Shown here: positions 8,983 to 16,908 of the stretch, piece after piece | Numbering within the stretch: the first letter of the stretch is position 1 | Layout of the letters: every line of letters begins with the position of its first letter | Source of the DNA: CAZMLC01 sp964567125 | Lineage (GTDB): Bacteria; Verrucomicrobiota; Kiritimatiellia; RFP12; UBA1067 | Length of the DNA: 64,000 bases | Assembly (NCBI GenBank): GCA_964567125.1 | Contig: CAZMLC010000005.1 | Coordinates: 4,610 to 68,609 of the forward strand | Reading direction: 5' to 3' | The notes under the pieces: generated by a model | Seen by the model: the letters and a program-made list of their open reading frames with translations, nothing else | Database searches by the model: none | What the model was told of the DNA's origin: nothing | Made by a program: the position numbers and the translations under genes

Positions 8983-9180
8983 CATGGAAAATCCGCTAAT
9001 CGATACGCCGTCCAGTGGCGGCGTCTTTTAGGTCCCTGAATAGCGTGTTACTGCGTCTTATTGCGGAAGTTACGCCGCTTTTCAGATTGTAATTAAGATC
9101 TTTTTAAGGCAAAATAAAGGGCTGATGGATGTGGAGTGCGGTATGCAGAAGCTAGCATCCATGCAGGTGTCATTGCGCAC
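8983..9180. other. Intergenic region between divergent genes
   Basis: Holds a short hairpin ACGCCG/CGGCGT (9005-9010 and 9019-9024) followed by CTTTT on the + strand, which could be a weak terminator. A promoter for the downstream run starting at 9181 was not clear by eye. No RNA gene was recognised. Confidence 0.3.
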
Positions 9181-10047
9181 ATGAAAATACTCTTCTTATT
9201 TATTGATGGGGTCGGTATCCGTCCCGCAGCCAAAGACAATCCGGTGCACGCCGGAACGTGTCCGACGCTTTGCCGCCTCATGGAGAAGAATTCAGTTGCC
9301 ATTGATGCTTGTCTCGATATGCCGGGGTTACCCCAGAGTGCGACGGGCCAGACAACCATGTTTACAGGGGTTAATGCCTCAAAGCATATGGGCCGCCATT
9401 GCGAAGGGTTTCCCGGGCCGACCTTGCGCAAGTTGATCACGGATGACAATCTTTTTATGATGCTCGCCCGGTGCGGGAAACGCTGTCGCTTTGCCGATGC
9501 CTATCTGGTTGATAACGTGGATGACATCCGCGTAAGGCGGTTTAAATCGGTAACGACGGTGATGGCGTTGACGCAGCCCGAGTCGATCTCGATTCAGGAT
9601 GATCTGCAAGTCAACCTGGCGGTTTCGCACGACATTACGCGGGGAACGCTTCAGGAAAAGGGCCACGATATCCCCGCGATTCAGCCGCGTGAAGCCGCTG
9701 AACATCTTTTGCAGATCGCCCGCGCCAATGATTTCACCTTGTTTGAGATGTTTGTTACGGATCTGGCCGGCCACTCCGGTAATTATGATGAGGCTGCCGC
9801 GGTGCTGTCAACACTGGATGCATTTTTAGAGGCGCTGGTTGCCCTGTTCCGCGATACCAATATCCTGGTGGTGCTGACCAGTGATCACGGGAATATCGAA
9901 AACATGACGGAACGCGGACATACGCGCAATCCTGTGCCGCTGATCGCGTTTGGTCCGCAGGCTGACGAGTTTTTAAAGGAGATGAATGGTTTGATGGATA
10001 TCACGCCGCGAATTGTTCAGATGATGACCCAAGAGAAAGAGAGTTGA
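9181..10047 (+). CDS. Alkaline phosphatase-superfamily metalloenzyme, PGAM-like
   Basis: Protein of 288 residues from the metalloenzyme superfamily that includes cofactor-independent phosphoglycerate mutase. The metal-binding opening FLFIDGVGIRP is at the N terminus and LPQSATGQTTMFTG carries the nucleophile region. DLAGHSGNYDEA, LTSDHGNIENM and RGHTRNPVPLIAFG supply the later metal ligands. At about 290 residues it is much shorter than iPGM (about 510) because the phosphotransferase insertion is reduced, so a glycolytic mutase role is unlikely. The substrate is unknown. The frame opens 15 codons earlier, but the ATG at 9181 begins the conserved strand directly and is preferred. The stop is one base before miaB, so the two are co-transcribed. 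Confidence 0.75.
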   Translation: MKILFLFIDGVGIRPAAKDNPVHAGTCPTLCRLMEKNSVAIDACLDMPGLPQSATGQTTMFTGVNASKHMGRHCEGFPGPTLRKLITDDNLFMMLARCGKRCRFADAYLVDNVDDIRVRRFKSVTTVMALTQPESISIQDDLQVNLAVSHDITRGTLQEKGHDIPAIQPREAAEHLLQIARANDFTLFEMFVTDLAGHSGNYDEAAAVLSTLDAFLEALVALFRDTNILVVLTSDHGNIENMTERGHTRNPVPLIAFGPQADEFLKEMNGLMDITPRIVQMMTQEKES

Positions 10048-10048
10048 G

Positions 10049-11392
10049 ATGCGATTTATCCTACACACGTATGGTTGCCAGATGAACGTGCGTGATTCCG
10101 AAGCTGCGGCCGCTTTGCTTATGGCGGCCGGCCATGAGCGTGTCGATAACGAGGCCGATGCGGATCTGATTGTTGTGAATACGTGCAGCGTACGCGGTAA
10201 GGCGGAGGATAAGGCCATCGGGAAACTCGGCTTGCTCTGTGCGACCAAGCGTGAGCGTCCGAATCGTATCGTCGGCGTGATGGGCTGCATGGCTCAGCGT
10301 TTGGGCGATTCGCTCTTTGCGAAGATCCCGCTGCTCGACTTCGCGGTTGGGACGCGGCGCAGCGGTGCGATCCCCCGTCTGGTTTCGCGCGTCTTGTTCG
10401 GTGAAACAAACATCAGCGAGATTTCGTCCACGGATGAAATTCCCGATGTGCCGGATGCGCATACGGAACATGGATTCTCCGCGTTCGTGACCATCCTGCT
10501 GGGCTGTAATCGGCGCTGCGCCTATTGCATTGTCCCGGATGTGCGCGGACCGGAATTTAGCCGTCCGGCACGCGAAGTGATCGCTGAAGTGACTGCGCTG
10601 GCGCAGCAGGGGGTACGCGAGGTAACCCTGCTGGGGCAGAGCGTAATGAATTACGGCATTACAAACGGGGTCTGGTCCGATTCGGATCCGGCATCGGCCA
10701 ATGGGTTTACAGAGCCGTTTGCGCGGTTGCTTGAAGCCGTGGCGCAGATTCCGGGGATCATCCGCGTCCGATTTACCTCCGGGCATCCATCGGGATGTAC
10801 CGACCAGTTGGTGCGTGTCGTGAGTCTCTTCCCGTCAATTTGCCACCACCTCCATCTGCCTGTGCAATCCGGATCCGATCGCATCCTGACGGCGATGCGG
10901 CGCGGTTATCTGCGTGCGGATTACCTTTCCGCTTTGAAGCGTTTGCGCGCAGTGATGCCGGATTTCGCCCTGACCACGGATGTGATCGTCGGCTTCCCCG
11001 GTGAGACCGTTGATGATTTTGAAGCCACGCGCACGCTGATGGATGAGGCGGATTTTGACAATGCGTTCATCTTCAAGTACTCGCCGCGTCCGGGAACGCC
11101 TGCGGCGGCCTGGATCGATGATGTGACTGAGACCGAGAAGATGCGTCGCAATCAGGTTCTGCTGGCGGATCAGGATCGGCGCGGGGAAGCAGCGAATCAG
11201 CGTCTTGTCGGATCGATCCAGGAGGTTCTCGTTGAAGGCCCGAGTCTGCGCAACGCGGCGCGGTGGGCGGGTCGTTCGCCGGGAAATAAAATCGTGGTTT
11301 TCGATCCGGCACCGACCGTTGTGCCGGGCACGCTTGCGCGCGTCCGCATTGTGCGCGTGGCACCGCAGACGCTCTACGGCGAACTGGTGTAG
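10049..11392 (+). CDS. miaB: tRNA-2-methylthio-N6-dimethylallyladenosine synthase MiaB
   Basis: Radical SAM methylthiotransferase that converts i6A37 to ms2i6A37 in tRNAs reading UNN codons. The N-terminal UPF0004 domain begins ILHTYGCQMNVRDSE and holds the auxiliary cluster cysteines C10, C46 (NTCSVRG) and C80 (MGCMAQ). The radical SAM cluster is C153, C157, C160 (GCNRRCAYC). A C-terminal TRAM-like region ends the protein near residues 380-447. At 447 aa the length is normal. The ATG at 10049 follows the previous stop by one base. The next gene also modifies RNA, so the first half of this run looks like a translation or RNA-modification operon. Confidence 0.95.
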   Translation: MRFILHTYGCQMNVRDSEAAAALLMAAGHERVDNEADADLIVVNTCSVRGKAEDKAIGKLGLLCATKRERPNRIVGVMGCMAQRLGDSLFAKIPLLDFAVGTRRSGAIPRLVSRVLFGETNISEISSTDEIPDVPDAHTEHGFSAFVTILLGCNRRCAYCIVPDVRGPEFSRPAREVIAEVTALAQQGVREVTLLGQSVMNYGITNGVWSDSDPASANGFTEPFARLLEAVAQIPGIIRVRFTSGHPSGCTDQLVRVVSLFPSICHHLHLPVQSGSDRILTAMRRGYLRADYLSALKRLRAVMPDFALTTDVIVGFPGETVDDFEATRTLMDEADFDNAFIFKYSPRPGTPAAAWIDDVTETEKMRRNQVLLADQDRRGEAANQRLVGSIQEVLVEGPSLRNAARWAGRSPGNKIVVFDPAPTVVPGTLARVRIVRVAPQTLYGELV

Positions 11393-11419
11393 CGACGAAT
11401 CCGAGTGGGGAGCTTTTGC

Positions 11420-12628
11420 ATGAACGAGGCGTGCTACGCAGAGTGTCAAATCGAATCGCTGGCCTATGGCGGCGATGGCGTGGCGCGCATCGACGGTTGC
11501 GTGCTCTTTGTGCCGGAGACGGCTGTCGGCGACCAAGTCCGCGTGCGCATCACGCAGCGCAAGAAACGGTTTGCGCGCGGCGTGATCGAGACGATCCTCG
11601 CACCGTCGCCAGACCGCGAAACACCCTGTTGCCGTATCGCGGGTGTACGCGCTCCCGGATGCGTGTATGACCACCTTTCCTATGCCGCCGAGGTGCGCGC
11701 GAAGCACGACCAGCTGCGCGGTTTTTTCCGGGCGTTGCCTGAGCTGGATGCATGCCTTGCGCCTTTTGTCGCCGCGCCGGAGCCTTTGCATTACCGGAAC
11801 AAGTTGACCGTGCATGTTGCGCAGGGACGTATGGGTTATTATCTGGAGCAGTCGCACACGGTGCTCGACGTGATGACCTGTCCGCTCGCCTGTCCGGCGA
11901 TCAATGCCGCGTTGCAGACCTTTCGGAGCAGCCAATCGCTGGCGTGCTTTGAGCAGGCGGACATCGTTTTTCGCGCAACGCCGCAGACGGGCGCGATCTG
12001 GTGGAGCACAACCGGCGAGCAGTCGCCGAACTGTCCTGAGGTCTTGCTTGAATCCAGTCCGGCCGGCCTGATGCGCGTAACGCCCAAGGGGTTTTATCAG
12101 GTCAATCCTGCGGTTGCCGCGCAGCTGGTTGAAACCGTGGCGCAGCGCTTCTGTGAACAGACAGGTCCGCAGGATATCGTTGATCTCTATTGCGGAGTCG
12201 GTGTTTTCGGATTGACCTGTTTACAGCGCGGTGGGCGTACGCTTCAGGGCGTGGAGTCGGGGTTTGATGCGGTGCGCTGCGCGCGTGAGAATGCGGCAGC
12301 TCTCAGGCTTGCCGCAACGTTTCACGCCTGCGCATTGGAGGCGGATGACAGACGGGGCGTCACGCTGGCTCAGCTTTGCCGCGTACCCGCTGAAACAACT
12401 GTCATTGTGGATCCTCCGCGCAGCGGTATGGCGCGGCCCATCGCATTTGCACTTGCGCATTCAGGGGTTGCACGGATATTCTATGTGTCGTGTGATCCAG
12501 CCACGCTACAACGCGATGTACAGATCTTGCAGGCCGAGGGCCATTATCGGATTGCGTTCATCCGCGGCTTTGATATGTTTCCGCGCACTGCGCATTTCGA
12601 AACTTTGGTGGAGTTGGTGAGACAATGA
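11420..12628 (+). CDS. TrmA/RlmD-type 5-methyluridine RNA methyltransferase with TRAM domain
   Basis: SAM-dependent RNA m5U methyltransferase of 402 residues. The N-terminal TRAM domain reads CQIESLAYGGDGVARIDGC and FVPETAVGDQVRVRI. Cysteines around residues 68-82 (the CCRIAGVRAPGCVYD segment) and the following helix EVRAKHDQLRGFF correspond to the iron-sulphur region of RlmD-like enzymes. The catalytic domain has DLYCGVGVFGLTC (SAM site), VIVDPPRSGM and FYVSCDPATLQRD with the nucleophilic cysteine. Whether 23S rRNA or tRNA is the target cannot be decided here. An in-frame GTG at 11405 exists, but GGGGAG sits correctly before the ATG at 11420. Confidence 0.9.
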   Translation: MNEACYAECQIESLAYGGDGVARIDGCVLFVPETAVGDQVRVRITQRKKRFARGVIETILAPSPDRETPCCRIAGVRAPGCVYDHLSYAAEVRAKHDQLRGFFRALPELDACLAPFVAAPEPLHYRNKLTVHVAQGRMGYYLEQSHTVLDVMTCPLACPAINAALQTFRSSQSLACFEQADIVFRATPQTGAIWWSTTGEQSPNCPEVLLESSPAGLMRVTPKGFYQVNPAVAAQLVETVAQRFCEQTGPQDIVDLYCGVGVFGLTCLQRGGRTLQGVESGFDAVRCARENAAALRLAATFHACALEADDRRGVTLAQLCRVPAETTVIVDPPRSGMARPIAFALAHSGVARIFYVSCDPATLQRDVQILQAEGHYRIAFIRGFDMFPRTAHFETLVELVRQ

Positions 12629-13143
12629 ATGAGACAGCCCTGTTTGCGATTTCCTGCGGGTTATACGTGGTCGGCGCACCGTGTGCAACAGGTGGCTATT
12701 CCGGGTGCATCGTGGATGCGTTTGTGCAGTCGACCGCAGTACCCGTGACAGCAATTCTGTGCAGTCAGAAAAAGGGATACACGAGCGAATGTATCCGCGC
12801 AAGCGGTCGCTTCAGCGTTTCCGCGTTGCGTGAAGAGGTGGATCCCTTGACGATCGCGCTGTTTGGGTTTCAGTCAACGCGGACGGTTCAGAAATGGCCG
12901 TTGGTATCGCACGTTGTCCAGCGCGAGCTGCCTGTGCTGGCCGATGCCGCGGCGTGGTATGTCTGCGCTGTGAAGCAGACCTTGGATTTGGGTTCGCACC
13001 TGCTCTTTCATGCGCAGGTGATGGAGGCGGAGTTTGGCACGGGGACGCCGATGACCTATACGTATTATCGGGATCATCTGCGCCAGGCAACCGTAGCGGC
13101 ATTTGCACAGTACAAAGCACAACAAGGAGGCATTCAGCAATGA
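12625..13143 (+). CDS. Flavin reductase-like FMN-binding protein
   Basis: Protein of 172 residues with the split-barrel FMN-binding fold of flavin reductase-like proteins, as in the N-terminal half of high-molecular-weight rubredoxins of anaerobes. Recognisable features are ISCGLYVVGAP at the start, VTAILCSQKKGYTSECIRAS (about 45-65), a FGFQSTRTVQKW motif near residue 78 and the end motif PMTYTYYRDHLRQ. The family reduces or carries FMN, often for O2 or radical detoxification or supply of reduced flavin to partner enzymes. The electron donor is not visible. Its start overlaps the preceding methyltransferase stop (ATGA), and its stop overlaps the next start in the same way, so expression is coupled on both sides. 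Confidence 0.75.
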   Translation: MNETALFAISCGLYVVGAPCATGGYSGCIVDAFVQSTAVPVTAILCSQKKGYTSECIRASGRFSVSALREEVDPLTIALFGFQSTRTVQKWPLVSHVVQRELPVLADAAAWYVCAVKQTLDLGSHLLFHAQVMEAEFGTGTPMTYTYYRDHLRQATVAAFAQYKAQQGGIQQ

Positions 13144-14030
13144 AATTCGGTATGACGTTTTGGGCCGGTATCGGCATCGCGATCAGCAGTCTGATTATCG
13201 GCTGTGGCTCGTTTGAAAAGGGCACTGCACCAGAGAAAAAAGCGTGGCTCTATGCACCGACACCCCGCGTTGCGGCAGGCCTCCGGGCTGCCACGGAGCG
13301 TGGCATTACAGTGACGGACTGGCATATCCACATCCGCGGCGGTATGACGCCGCAGAAGGCTTTAGAACGCGAGCTTGCCAGCGGCATTGAGAGCGGCGTG
13401 CTTGAAAATTATGGCCGCGAGTGGCCGCTGTCCAATACTGTGGCGCTGGCTCAGTTTATACACGATGGTCATCAGGTTAAGCGTCCCGATGGCCGTCCGC
13501 TGCGCGTCGGGATCCAGGTGAACGATCGCGACTGGTACCAGCAGATCGATCCCGCGCTGCTGCGCACGCTCGACTATGTTCTGGCGGATACGATGATCAT
13601 GGGCGTGACAGCCGAAGGGAAGCCGCGTCGCCTCTGGTTGCCGAGTGTGACCATTGATGATCCAGAGGCGTGGATGCGCGATTATCTGGCCCATAACCTG
13701 CGCATTCTCAACGAGCCGATTACGATCCTTGCGAATCCGACCTATCTGCCGCCGTGCATTTCAAACCGCTATGAGCAGCTCTGGACCGAGGAACGCATGA
13801 AGCTGGTGATTGCCAAGGCTGTTGAGCGGGGCGTGGCGCTAGAGATCCAGGCGGAGTCGCCCTATCCCAAGCCAGCCTTTATTCGTCTGGCGAAAAAGAT
13901 GGGGGCGAAATTCTCATTCGGTTCCAACAATTTTGCAGATAAGACCAAGGATGTGAGCGCCTGGTTTGACGCCATCGAGACGTATGATTTGAAGCCGGAA
14001 AACGTGATTGCTGTTCCGCTGAAAAAATGA
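13140..14030 (+). CDS. Lipoprotein with PHP-like phosphoesterase fold
   Basis: Predicted lipoprotein of 296 residues. The signal peptide ends in the lipobox LIIGCGSF, so the mature protein is anchored through the cysteine near residue 22. ITVTDWHIHIRGGMT resembles the first metal-binding HxH motif of PHP (polymerase and histidinol phosphatase) hydrolases, and the C-terminal ALEIQAESPYPKPAF and AKFSFGSNNF resemble later PHP strands. A hydrolase role on phosphate esters outside the cytoplasm is inferred and not proven. AAGGAGG lies 9 nt before the ATG. The start overlaps the flavin-reductase stop by 4 nt, and the next gene is another lipoprotein 10 nt on. Confidence 0.65.
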   Translation: MKFGMTFWAGIGIAISSLIIGCGSFEKGTAPEKKAWLYAPTPRVAAGLRAATERGITVTDWHIHIRGGMTPQKALERELASGIESGVLENYGREWPLSNTVALAQFIHDGHQVKRPDGRPLRVGIQVNDRDWYQQIDPALLRTLDYVLADTMIMGVTAEGKPRRLWLPSVTIDDPEAWMRDYLAHNLRILNEPITILANPTYLPPCISNRYEQLWTEERMKLVIAKAVERGVALEIQAESPYPKPAFIRLAKKMGAKFSFGSNNFADKTKDVSAWFDAIETYDLKPENVIAVPLKK

Positions 14031-14040
14031 GGGAGGAGTT

Positions 14041-14601
14041 ATGCATAATAATCAATTCATGTATCTGGGCGTGACTGTAGTCTGCACGCTGTTTTTAGGT
14101 TGCTCAGCACAAGACGCCTCGGTTCAGGTTAAGGAAAATACGGCACCGGTGGTGATGCCGGCTGTTGTGAAGAACGACAAGATCGTCGAGGGCTGGGTGC
14201 TGGGGAAATATCCGTCCGTCGAGTCCGGTCCCTATTTTTCCGGCGATTTCAACGAAGTTATGGCGCGGGCCAAGCGTGAAAAGAAACTGATCTTCATTTC
14301 GGTGGGACGCGATCAGTGTCCGAATACCACGCGCTTTTATCACTACCTCGAGTCCGGGCTTCTGCCGTTCAGTACCGAGAAATTCATCTACGTCAAGTTC
14401 CACGGTGACAATTACGAGCAGGTCGATTTGTTTCACACCTATTTCGAGCTGTCGAGTATCCTTTTCCCCTTTGTCGGCGTGATGAACGGCGAAGGTGCGA
14501 CATTCGGGTACAGGGGCGGGTATGGAACTGCGGAACAATTCACGGACTTTATCCAGTCCGCCCTGGCCGCCGAGCAGAAGTGGTTGGCTGAACGACGCTG
14601 A
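14041..14601 (+). CDS. Lipoprotein with thioredoxin-like fold lacking CXXC
   Basis: Small lipoprotein (186 aa) with lipobox LFLGC near residue 21. Residues about 70-170 look like a thioredoxin-fold domain: EVMARAKREKKLIFISVGRD, then CPNTTRFYHYLES, FIYVKFHGDN and a C-terminal helix. Where active thioredoxins have CXXC there is DQCPNTT with one cysteine only, so it is not a classical dithiol reductase. It may bind a partner or use a single thiol. The protein follows the PHP-like lipoprotein by 10 nt and probably acts with it at the membrane. Confidence 0.55.
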   Translation: MHNNQFMYLGVTVVCTLFLGCSAQDASVQVKENTAPVVMPAVVKNDKIVEGWVLGKYPSVESGPYFSGDFNEVMARAKREKKLIFISVGRDQCPNTTRFYHYLESGLLPFSTEKFIYVKFHGDNYEQVDLFHTYFELSSILFPFVGVMNGEGATFGYRGGYGTAEQFTDFIQSALAAEQKWLAERR

Positions 14602-14616
14602 ACCTAGCCGTGCTCT

Positions 14617-16776
14617 ATGCGCGAACCCTCCATTCTCATCGTACGCCTCTCATCCTGCCGCGATACCGCGGCCTCTTCCACGCATGCGGTGTTGGAGGAG
14701 TTGATCCGCGCGGTCTTTCCGCAGGCCGCTGTGGATATCGCCTTTCTGCCGCCCAAGGCGCGGCCGCAGGTGAGCGGGCGTTTGTCCGGACGTGACTGGT
14801 CACAGTTTGATCTGGTCTTGGTCTCAAACGCCTTTGTTCAGGAGGCGCTCAATCTGCCGTGGCTGTTGCATGCCAATCAGGTCCCGGTCTGGTCAGATGC
14901 GCGGACGGAATCCTTTCCTCCCATTCTCTTGGGAGGTGCGAATGCCTGTGCGACGCACTGTCTGGTAACGCCTGCGCAGCGTGCGGTCCCGGATGCGATT
15001 TTCTTCGGTGAAGCGGAAGAGGCCCTGCCGCGTTTCTTGCAGGGCTGGCAGAGGGCCGTAGGTCTTGATAAGCGCGCGCGCTTATGTGCGGCCAGCCAGG
15101 GTTGTGAGGGCTTCTGGATTGCAGGGGAAAAGGGTCCGGTACAATACGCGGTCGCGCGTAACGATGTGACACAGGTTGCGCTGCGCGGTGACGAATTTTC
15201 AAGCGTGGGGACGATCGATACGGAATACGCGGGCATCGGGCGTTTGACCGTCAGTCGTGGCTGTCCGGCCTTCTGTTCATTTTGCTTCGAGGGCTACGAG
15301 CGCAAGCCCTATCGCGAACTGCCGTTGGATGCCGCTGTGCAGCGGGCCAACGTGTTGAAAAAAATGTACGGCGTGCGCACGCTTGAATTGGATGCCTTTA
15401 ACCTGAACACCTATGCGCAGTTGCAGCCGCTGGTTGAACAGTGTGTGCGTCTTTTCGACCGCATCGCCTTTAAGAGTCAGCGGGCCGATGGCGTGGCTGC
15501 GCAACCCGCGATCATTGCGCTCGAGCGCGCGGCGGGAAAACAGTCGTTTACCCTCGGCATCGAGGGCATCAGCACGCGTATGCGCGCCTTCTTAAACAAA
15601 TCGCTGCGCGATGACGAACTGGTGGGGGCTGTACAGACCTTGCTGCAGCAACGGGTGCGCGAGATGAAGCTGTTTTACATTCTGACCGGACATGAGACTG
15701 CGGCGGACCTTGCCGAATTCAGCGCGTTTTGTGAACGGTTGCAGGCGAACGTGATTGCGCTGCGATCAACGACGCGCATCATTTTCAGCTTTGGCCGATT
15801 GGTGCGCATGCCCAATACGCCGCTGGTGTACGATCGCCTGTTCTTGCGCGAAGAGGAGTGGCGCTTCTGCGTCGACGGCGTTGCGGCCGCGTGTCGGCGC
15901 AATCGGCTGGAGTGTCGTTTTGCCTTTGCGTGGCCGGATTACCTGGGGACGCAGCTGCTGGCCGCATGCGGACACGCGCACGCCGAACGGATTGTGGCCT
16001 TGGCCATGGAGGGACTCTCGTATCATGGGCCGTGGACCGTGGCGGAGGCCGCTCGGTTGCGTGCCGCAGTGCCTGAAATTTTCGAGGGGGGTGCCGTCGG
16101 TGCGCAGGAGGCCTTTCCGTGGGTGACGCGGAGCGTCTCGACTGATTTTGTTAAGGCGGCTTGGGCGGCTGCGGAGGCGCTGCGCGACCGCGGCTATTGT
16201 TTGGGTTCGGCCTGCCAGGCGTGCGGCGCGTGCAGCGCGGCCAGTGAACGAACAGCGCTTGTGCGCCATCCGCGTTTTGCGGCAATCGACGAGGCGTGCG
16301 TCCAGCGCGTCGCGGAGATCGAGGCGGCCAAACGACGTTTGCCGTTTGTTGTGCGGCGCGTCATCTTGCCTGCGGCATGTTCCGGGAAGAGTCGGTCCTG
16401 GGTTAACGCTTACGTGCTTCGTCAGGTTTTACAGCACGCCGAGGGTGCTGAGACAAATATACTCAGCGCGGAGGAACTGCTCTACTCCGCAGGCGCTGAT
16501 GCAGAGACGCGTCTGATGATTCCCGGCGGCGAAACCGTGGTGGCCTATCGGGGATGGGATCAGCGCGCGCTGCAAAAGGCGGTCGATGCNNNNNNNNNNN
16601 NNNNNNNNNNNNNNNNNNNNNNNNNNNNNNNNNNNNNNNNNNNNNNNNNNNNNNNNNNNNNNNNNNNNNNNNNNNNNNNNNNNNNNNNNAAAGCGGCGAT
16701 CCGGGATCTTGTGGCAGCCCTGACGGCTGCCACGGGGCATGAGCCGGTGGCAACGGCAACATCCGTTCTTTTTTGA
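14617..16776 (+). CDS. Radical SAM protein (B12-binding-type architecture), interrupted by scaffold gap
   Basis: Large radical SAM enzyme with an N-terminal region resembling B12-binding Rossmann domains (residues 1-140, e.g. DLVLVSNAFVQEAL and PPILLGGANACA). The 4Fe-4S motif C216-x3-C220-x2-C223 (RGCPAFCSFCFEG) is followed by a TIM-barrel core to about residue 420. A cysteine cluster near residue 530 (GSACQACGACS) could hold a further Fe-S centre. 100 Ns at 16590-16689 break the gene. The last 28 codons after the gap read sensibly in the frame reached across it, but true gap length and frame are unknown. Reaction unknown: the family includes methyltransferases and methylthiotransferases. Last gene of the run beginning at 9181. 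Confidence 0.7.
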   Translation: MREPSILIVRLSSCRDTAASSTHAVLEELIRAVFPQAAVDIAFLPPKARPQVSGRLSGRDWSQFDLVLVSNAFVQEALNLPWLLHANQVPVWSDARTESFPPILLGGANACATHCLVTPAQRAVPDAIFFGEAEEALPRFLQGWQRAVGLDKRARLCAASQGCEGFWIAGEKGPVQYAVARNDVTQVALRGDEFSSVGTIDTEYAGIGRLTVSRGCPAFCSFCFEGYERKPYRELPLDAAVQRANVLKKMYGVRTLELDAFNLNTYAQLQPLVEQCVRLFDRIAFKSQRADGVAAQPAIIALERAAGKQSFTLGIEGISTRMRAFLNKSLRDDELVGAVQTLLQQRVREMKLFYILTGHETAADLAEFSAFCERLQANVIALRSTTRIIFSFGRLVRMPNTPLVYDRLFLREEEWRFCVDGVAAACRRNRLECRFAFAWPDYLGTQLLAACGHAHAERIVALAMEGLSYHGPWTVAEAARLRAAVPEIFEGGAVGAQEAFPWVTRSVSTDFVKAAWAAAEALRDRGYCLGSACQACGACSAASERTALVRHPRFAAIDEACVQRVAEIEAAKRRLPFVVRRVILPAACSGKSRSWVNAYVLRQVLQHAEGAETNILSAEELLYSAGADAETRLMIPGGETVVAYRGWDQRALQKAVDXXXXXXXXXXXXXXXXXXXXXXXXXXXXXXXXXXKAAIRDLVAALTAATGHEPVATATSVLF
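16590..16689. other. Scaffold gap (100 Ns)
   Basis: Exactly 100 N characters, the conventional placeholder for a gap of unknown size, inside the radical SAM gene. Distances across it are not reliable. Confidence 0.99.
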
Positions 16777-16863
16777 GCGCGCGATTAGCGGGTTCGCCAT
16801 ATATATTGAAAGAAATTATTTTCACCGCGCGACGGGTTTAGTATGGCTATTGTAGACCTCAAA

Positions 16864-16872
16864 TGCTATACT
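16864..16872 (+). promoter_or_regulatory. Extended -10 promoter of gyrA
   Basis: TGCTATACT at 16864-16872 is an extended -10 element (TGn plus TATACT). A weak TGGCTA lies 17 nt upstream. Predicted +1 is near 16879, which rules out an in-frame ATG at 16843 and supports translation from 16909. Confidence 0.5.
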
Positions 16873-16908
16873 TTTACCATCATTGAAGAGCGAAAGGCGT
16901 GGAATAAA

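Noticed and set aside
9005..9024. Hairpin ACGCCG/CGGCGT followed by CTTTT as a terminator
   Set aside because: It lies between divergent genes where no transcript should end, and the stem is only 6 bp. Kept as a note in the intergenic entry.
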